From Clostridium saccharoperbutylacetonicum N1-4(HMT) (lineage in GTDB: Bacteria > Bacillota > Clostridia > Clostridiales > Clostridiaceae), in assembly GCF_000340885.1 (NCBI RefSeq), contig NC_020291.1, forward strand, positions 3,099,001 through 3,163,000: a stretch of DNA of 64,000 nt, written 5' to 3'. Numbering within the stretch: position 1 is the first letter of the stretch; every line of letters starts with the position of its first letter. The notes beneath the pieces were generated by a model, which was not told the DNA's origin, did not search any database, and saw only the letters and a list, made by a program, of their open reading frames with translations. Positions 59,174-64,000 of the stretch are shown one piece after another. A program made the position numbers and the translations under genes.

Positions 59174-60457
59174 ATGGCTATTAATTTAGACAAAGTTCAA
59201 GAAAAAATACAACCAATAACAGCTGCAATTGGACAAAATAAATATTTGCAGGCCGTAATGAAAGGTATGATGATGATATTACCTGCTACAATAATGAGTG
59301 CCTTTGCAACTTTACTAAAAATATTTCCAATCCCTGCATATCAAAATTTCATCGCAAGTAATGGACTGGCAAAATATTTTGATGTGCCTATAAATTTTAC
59401 AAATAACTTTATGGCAGTACTTGTTGCATTTGCAGTAGCTTATGCATTAGCACAAAGTTTTCAAGTTGATGCATTTCCAGCTGGATTATTATCTATGGTA
59501 TCATTCTTTATTCTTACACCATATACTTTGGGAGAAATGGGGCCTATGGGGCAAGCATTTAATATTTCTAATCAATGGTTAGGTTCTCAAGGAATGTTTA
59601 CTGGAATGATTGTTGCATTTGTAACAGCTAGATTATATGTGGCTATTGTCAAAGGCGGAATTGTTATAAAAGTACCTGACAGTGTTCCAGAATTTATTGC
59701 CAAATCATTTTCGAGTTTAATTCCAGGTATTATAATATTATCGATGTTTACAATTATTTCAGCAGTATTTAGCAATACTAGTTTCGGAAGTATACACACA
59801 TTAATTTATACATTCTTACAAGCACCTTTAACTTCATTAGGTTCAGGAATTGGATCTGTTGTTATAGTTGCTGAATTAGCAGCATTATTATGGTTCCTTG
59901 GACTTCATGGTCATGCTGTTACATTAGGAGTAGTAGCTCCAATATGGCAGGCAATGGATGCTCAACAGCTTGCTGCATTTTCGTCAGGAAGTGCATTACC
60001 TAATGTTACAGGGTTTGCTTTCTTTATGACTTACACAGCAGGAAACTTATTACCATTTGCAATTATGTTAGCATTCATGGCTAAAAGTGCAAGATATAAA
60101 ACTTTAGGTAAAGTTGCTGTTGTTCCAGCAATATTTACAATTGGTGAACCATTAGCGTATGGTGCTCCGTTAGTAATGAATTTTGCTTTCGCAATACCTT
60201 ATATAATACTAGATGGTGTTATAATGGCATTGGCTTATTATTTCACTGTTGCTGGAATTATTCCACCAGTAGCAGGTGTAAATACACCAGCAGGTACACC
60301 GATATTTCTTTCAGGATTTATACAAGGCAGCTGGAGAATCGCTGTGTTTCAAGTTTTAGCATTTGTAATTAGATTCGTATGTTGGTATCCGTTCTTTAAA
60401 ATGGCTGATAATACAGCGGTAGAGGAAGAAAGAAAAGTAGAATTAGAAACTGCATAA
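59174..60457 (+). CDS. PTS cellobiose-family EIIC permease
   Basis: A 427-residue membrane protein with about ten segments, typical size for CelB-type EIIC. Family features are MKGMMMILPATIMSAFATLLKIFPIP at the first helix, LHGHAVTLGVVAPIWQAMD in the middle, and FTIGEPLAYGAPLVMN carrying the conserved Glu/Pro of the sugar site. It imports and phosphorylates a disaccharide or glycoside. GGGGGAATTT precedes the ATG. Its neighbours (esterase, two GH78) suggest the cargo contains rhamnose, such as a rhamnosyl-glucose unit; this is inference, since homologues usually take cellobiose or chitobiose. Confidence 0.9.
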   Translation: MAINLDKVQEKIQPITAAIGQNKYLQAVMKGMMMILPATIMSAFATLLKIFPIPAYQNFIASNGLAKYFDVPINFTNNFMAVLVAFAVAYALAQSFQVDAFPAGLLSMVSFFILTPYTLGEMGPMGQAFNISNQWLGSQGMFTGMIVAFVTARLYVAIVKGGIVIKVPDSVPEFIAKSFSSLIPGIIILSMFTIISAVFSNTSFGSIHTLIYTFLQAPLTSLGSGIGSVVIVAELAALLWFLGLHGHAVTLGVVAPIWQAMDAQQLAAFSSGSALPNVTGFAFFMTYTAGNLLPFAIMLAFMAKSARYKTLGKVAVVPAIFTIGEPLAYGAPLVMNFAFAIPYIILDGVIMALAYYFTVAGIIPPVAGVNTPAGTPIFLSGFIQGSWRIAVFQVLAFVIRFVCWYPFFKMADNTAVEEERKVELETA

Positions 60458-60464
60458 TTTGAAT

Positions 60465-60516
60465 AAGTTCTTATCTTATTAGGTATTTTGCTAAATTAAG
60501 ATAAGAACTTTTTCTC
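60465..60516 (+). terminator. Terminator after EIIC
   Basis: AAGTTCTTATCTTA / TAAGATAAGAACTT, a perfect 14-bp stem followed by TTTCTC. Confidence 0.8.
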
Positions 60517-60598
60517 AATTGAACAACTTATGATATTTTGGAAGGTTTTTAATAAAACTTCTAATTATACATAAATTAAATAATTGGAGGTAATTGGA

Positions 60599-61606
60599 AT
60601 GATTAATGAAACTTATTTGTTATGGGAAAAAGAAGAGCATACTTACTCTGTTAAAGGTAACTTTATACCCAATGTCGTTACTTATATTCATGAAAAAGAT
60701 ACTGAATTAAGGCCAGCTATGATAATAGTTCCAGGTGGAGGGTATTGTGTAGTATCAGACACAGAAGCTGAAATTGTAGCAAAGGAGTTTTATAATAAAG
60801 GATATAATACATTTGTTGTTACGTATACAACAAATCTATTGATGACAACACCGTTAAAGTTTCAGCCTTTGAAGGATCTATCCAAAGCTGTTAAGTTTGT
60901 AAGAAAAAATGCAAAACAATTTTCTGTAGACCCTAATAAGGTAGTTATATGCGGATTTTCTGCGGGAGGGCATGTTACTGGAAGCTTGTCAGTTCATTTC
61001 GATGCAAGAGAACTAGTTCTTGATTCAGAATATGAAGGGGTAAACAATCGTCCAGATGCAGTGATCTTATCATATCCGGTTATTACTTCAGGAGAATATG
61101 CTCATAAAGGTTCATTTAAAGCACTTTTAGGAGAAGATGCAAATTTGAAGGAATTAGAATATATGTCGTTAGAAAAGCAAGTAAATAAGAATACACCTCC
61201 AACATTTTTATGGCAGACAGCAACAGATGACGTTGTACCAGTGGAAAATAGTTATTTATATGTAGAGGCATGTAAGAAACATGGAGTAACCTTTGAACAT
61301 CATGTGTTTGGAAATGGAGGACATGGAATGTCCTTAGCTAATGAAGATTGGGCATCTGGAAATTTCGGTAGAGATTATACTATGGAGCAATATTATGAAA
61401 ATATACAATTTATGATAGATAATAATATGGAATTGCCTTCTCCGTTTAATAAGATTAGAGAGATTTCTAAAGGTGCACGGGCTAGGGATGTAATCAAAGA
61501 AGAAATAAAGAAATTGGCAGTGCAGAAACAGAGACAATCTGATAAAGGAATTGCAATATGGCCAGAACTAGCTCATAACTGGTTAAAAAAAGTACTGAGC
61601 ATTTAG
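60599..61606 (+). CDS. Alpha/beta-hydrolase esterase
   Basis: A 335-residue cytoplasmic hydrolase. IIVPGGGYCVVSD forms the oxyanion side, GFSAGGHV the Ser nucleophile, TDDVVPVE the Asp and GNGGHGMSL the His. The fold resembles BD-FAE and acetyl-xylan esterases of the GGGY type. A C-terminal extension of about 50 residues is basic and helical. ATG 60599 is chosen with GGAGG 7 bp upstream, rather than a TTG at 60584. The second GH78 follows 32 bp later, so it probably removes an acyl group from the rhamnoside taken up. Confidence 0.85.
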   Translation: MINETYLLWEKEEHTYSVKGNFIPNVVTYIHEKDTELRPAMIIVPGGGYCVVSDTEAEIVAKEFYNKGYNTFVVTYTTNLLMTTPLKFQPLKDLSKAVKFVRKNAKQFSVDPNKVVICGFSAGGHVTGSLSVHFDARELVLDSEYEGVNNRPDAVILSYPVITSGEYAHKGSFKALLGEDANLKELEYMSLEKQVNKNTPPTFLWQTATDDVVPVENSYLYVEACKKHGVTFEHHVFGNGGHGMSLANEDWASGNFGRDYTMEQYYENIQFMIDNNMELPSPFNKIREISKGARARDVIKEEIKKLAVQKQRQSDKGIAIWPELAHNWLKKVLSI

Positions 61607-61638
61607 GAGTGCATTAGGATTAGGAGGAGTTATCGAAT

Positions 61639-64000
61639 ATGGAAATGAGCAATATTAAAATTAATAATGAGGATTTATGTATAAAAGTAGATTCCAATTC
61701 ATTAATGATAAGTTGGATTACAGATGTAAAACAAACAGCTTATGAAATTATAATAGCAAAAGAAAATGTTAATATTTATGAAGGCAACAAAGTAAGCTCT
61801 GCTGATAATATAATTTATATAAAAGATTTACAATTAGAGCTAGAAACAGAATATATAGTTTTAATAAGATTATGGAGTGAATTTGATAATTGTATTAAAA
61901 GTACAAAATTCAGAACAGCAGTGTTTGGTGACTTTGTTGGTAAATGGATATCAAATGGTGAAAAATTAGAAAATGAAATCGACTATTATAAGGATAATAG
62001 AAATTGTTTAATTAGAAAGAAATTTGATGTCAATAGTGGAATAAAGGAAGCTTTTTTATATATTGTTGGATTAGGATATTATAATGTATATATAAATGGC
62101 ACAAAAGTTGGAAAGGCTGAATTAAATACTGATTGGACGAATTATTCTAAATGTGTTTACTATGATGTGTATGAGGTCAGTAAATACTTAACTAAGGGCG
62201 ATAATATAATTTCTGTAGAATTAGGAAATGGATGGTACAATCCAGCACCATTAACATTGTTTGGAAAGTATAATCTTAGAGATGTATTAGACATTGGAGA
62301 GCCAAAATTAATTGCTGACTTAAGAATAAGCACAAATTCCAATGAAAAGTTGATTATAGCAACAGATGAATCGTGGGAAACAGCTAAAGGGGAATATCTT
62401 TTTAATAATATATATTTAGGTGAAAGATTTGATGCAAGATTAGTTAACGAAACTTGGAAAGAAGTAAATTCTGTAGATATTACATGGGAAAATGCTGTAT
62501 TAACAACAGCACCAGGTGGGAAATTAAATGCCAGCTTTATTGAAAAGAGTGAAAAAACTAAAAGTGTTGAGGTTAAAAGTGTGACAATAAATGAAAATAA
62601 AAATGTATTAATAGATTTTGGAGAAACAATAGAAGGATTTATTGATATTAGATTTAGTGGAGAAGCTGGGCAAGAAGTAGAATTAATTTATGGAGAAAAC
62701 TTAAACCCAGATGGAACAGTAAATGTAATTTCAACTCTAGCAGGATTCGTTGGAAGATTTTTTGGGGATGATCAAGTACCAGGAGGACCTGGAACGCCTA
62801 AAATTGCAGATCAAAGAGATCTATGTATTTTAAATGATGGGACAACACATTATGTAAATAAATTTACCTATCATTCTTTTAGATACGTTGAAGTTAAAGG
62901 AACAAAAATAGAAAATATTAATGAAATTAAAGCTATATATGTAAATACAAAATTAAAAGAAGTTGGTTCATTTGAGTGTTCAAATGAATTATTTAATAAA
63001 TTATATTATGTTGCAAGGGATACAAAATTAAATAATATACATTCACTTTTTGAAGATTGTGCAAGAGAGAGATTTGGATATGGTGGAGATTTAGTGTGTT
63101 TAGCAGCTTCTCAAATGTTTATGTTTGATACAGAAAATTTATATGAAAAAGTAATGAAGGATTTTAGGTACGACATAAGAGAAAATGGAGGAGTTCCAGA
63201 AACAGCACCTTATATGGGAATAAAAAGTAATGGTACAGGAGATGGAGCAGGCCCACTTGGATGGCAATTAGTATATACCTATATAATTAAAAAATCTTAT
63301 GAATATTACGGCAATGCAAGGCTTGTAGAAAGTGAATATAAGTATGTAAAAAATCAAGTGGATTACTTAATCAGTCTTGGTCTTGAGTATTTATCAAAAT
63401 GCTGTTTAGGTGACTGGGGAAGTGTTGATGGTGTTGAAGTTAACAACAGAAAACAATCTCCTGCACTTGAATTTACAGCAAGTTGTTTTTACTATTATCA
63501 CATATATTTAGTATCTGAATTTGCTCAAATAACCGGTAATGAAGAAGATTATATTAAATATAGAACTAAAGCAGAAGAAGTAAAAGATACGATTATTAGT
63601 ATATATAAAAATGATGATGGTACTTATGCAGATAAAAGCCAAACAAGTTATGCATTTGCTTTATTCTTTGATTTAGCGAATGAACCTGAAAAGCTTGCAA
63701 AAGAATTTGCAGATAAAATAAAAGATAAAAATTATTATGTGACTTGTGGTATTTTTGGAATGTTTATGACATATGAAGTTTTAAATAAATATAATCATCA
63801 AGATATTATTTATAAATGGATTAATAATAGAGGAGATAATACTTTTTATAGTATGCTTGAGAGAGGTCAAAGTACTTTAAGTGAGTATTTCATTTATGGA
63901 GAACCAGGTTCAGATAATCATGCAATGTATAGCTCATATATACAATGGTTCTATGAAGGCTTGGCAGGAATAAATATTTCTAAAAAAACATATGGTGCAA
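61639..64000 (+). CDS. Second, divergent GH78 alpha-L-rhamnosidase (3' truncated)
   Basis: An open frame of 787 codons that runs off the window. ATG behind TAGGAGGAG. N-terminal fibronectin-like and beta domains are followed by the barrel with FEDCARERFGYGGD (about 470), the GH78 catalytic segment with ARERFGYGGD in place of QRDERMGWTGD, and STLSEYF (about 747) where the other copy has TTIWERW. No signal peptide, so cytoplasmic. The catalytic spelling differs strongly from the enzyme at 51744, suggesting a different linkage or aglycone. Confidence 0.88.
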   Translation, partial: MEMSNIKINNEDLCIKVDSNSLMISWITDVKQTAYEIIIAKENVNIYEGNKVSSADNIIYIKDLQLELETEYIVLIRLWSEFDNCIKSTKFRTAVFGDFVGKWISNGEKLENEIDYYKDNRNCLIRKKFDVNSGIKEAFLYIVGLGYYNVYINGTKVGKAELNTDWTNYSKCVYYDVYEVSKYLTKGDNIISVELGNGWYNPAPLTLFGKYNLRDVLDIGEPKLIADLRISTNSNEKLIIATDESWETAKGEYLFNNIYLGERFDARLVNETWKEVNSVDITWENAVLTTAPGGKLNASFIEKSEKTKSVEVKSVTINENKNVLIDFGETIEGFIDIRFSGEAGQEVELIYGENLNPDGTVNVISTLAGFVGRFFGDDQVPGGPGTPKIADQRDLCILNDGTTHYVNKFTYHSFRYVEVKGTKIENINEIKAIYVNTKLKEVGSFECSNELFNKLYYVARDTKLNNIHSLFEDCARERFGYGGDLVCLAASQMFMFDTENLYEKVMKDFRYDIRENGGVPETAPYMGIKSNGTGDGAGPLGWQLVYTYIIKKSYEYYGNARLVESEYKYVKNQVDYLISLGLEYLSKCCLGDWGSVDGVEVNNRKQSPALEFTASCFYYYHIYLVSEFAQITGNEEDYIKYRTKAEEVKDTIISIYKNDDGTYADKSQTSYAFALFFDLANEPEKLAKEFADKIKDKNYYVTCGIFGMFMTYEVLNKYNHQDIIYKWINNRGDNTFYSMLERGQSTLSEYFIYGEPGSDNHAMYSSYIQWFYEGLAGINISKKTYGA

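Overview
The window is AT-rich, with dense AGGAGG-type ribosome binding sites, ATG/TTG/GTG starts and short intergenic hairpin-plus-U terminators. Gene content (ECF sigma with DUF4179 anti-sigma, EFR1 ferredoxin, CW-binding-repeat surface proteins, PRD-controlled PTS, class D beta-lactamase lipoprotein) points to a saccharolytic Clostridium of the beijerinckii/saccharoperbutylacetonicum kind. That placement is inference from gene families; no rRNA or tRNA is present to confirm it.

Region 1 (1-12.8 kb): 3' end of a CoA-disulfide-reductase-like flavoprotein with a rhodanese domain, a cytochrome-b5-like protein that seems to have lost its heme histidine, NhaA behind a switch-like leader (possible Na+ riboswitch), a CW-repeat surface protein flanked by several orphan promoter/hairpin units that look like small RNAs, a UbiA prenyltransferase, an ECF sigma/anti-sigma pair, an ArsR-type sensor with a Zn/Cd/Pb P-type ATPase, and a KDG kinase under a perfect palindromic operator.

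Region 2 (12.8-17.7 kb): two acyltransferase-3 membrane proteins, a small unknown protein and an unusual HTH protein. Three copies of GTCAC-N6-GTGAC lie in the promoters, two of them at an identical distance from TATAAT, which suggests a small self-regulated regulon. An EFR1 flavodoxin/ferredoxin follows.

Region 3 (17.7-36.2 kb): CW-repeat surface proteins and a PL9 pectate-lyase-like lipoprotein; a yybP-ykoY (Mn2+) riboswitch in front of a YugP-type membrane Zn protease and FtsH; tandem DUF445 membrane proteins that share an upstream palindrome with the YugP/FtsH operon; a large protein with two tandem flagellin hook-IN repeats; DUF1062 and DUF5662 proteins; a frameshifted GNAT gene; a class D beta-lactamase lipoprotein; a RmlD-like reductase; DUF1847; and a LuxR-type regulator behind a terminator-like leader.

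Region 4 (36.3-43.8 kb): a PII signalling protein, a PotABCD-type ABC importer, a D-aminoacylase-family amidohydrolase and an aldehyde dehydrogenase, all co-directional. They look like an uptake and catabolic unit for an N-acylated amine. Region 5 (43.8-48.5 kb): an IS30-family transposase in a repeat-rich scar, then a DUF3737 protein and a MalY/PatB aminotransferase behind a MerR-type promoter with a 19-bp spacer.

Region 6 (48.8-64 kb): an apparent rhamnoside utilisation locus: AraC regulator, GPH symporter, GH78 alpha-L-rhamnosidase, MBL hydrolase, PRD/EIIB/EIIA regulator with its own EIIB, a lactose/cellobiose-family PTS (EIIB, EIIA, EIIC), an esterase and a second, divergent GH78 that runs off the end. 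A shared TGCCA-N8-TGGCA palindrome precedes both the PRD regulator and the PTS operon. The most attractive undescribed-system candidates are this PTS-linked rhamnoside locus, the GTCAC-operator acyltransferase island, and the PII-linked importer/amidohydrolase/dehydrogenase cluster.
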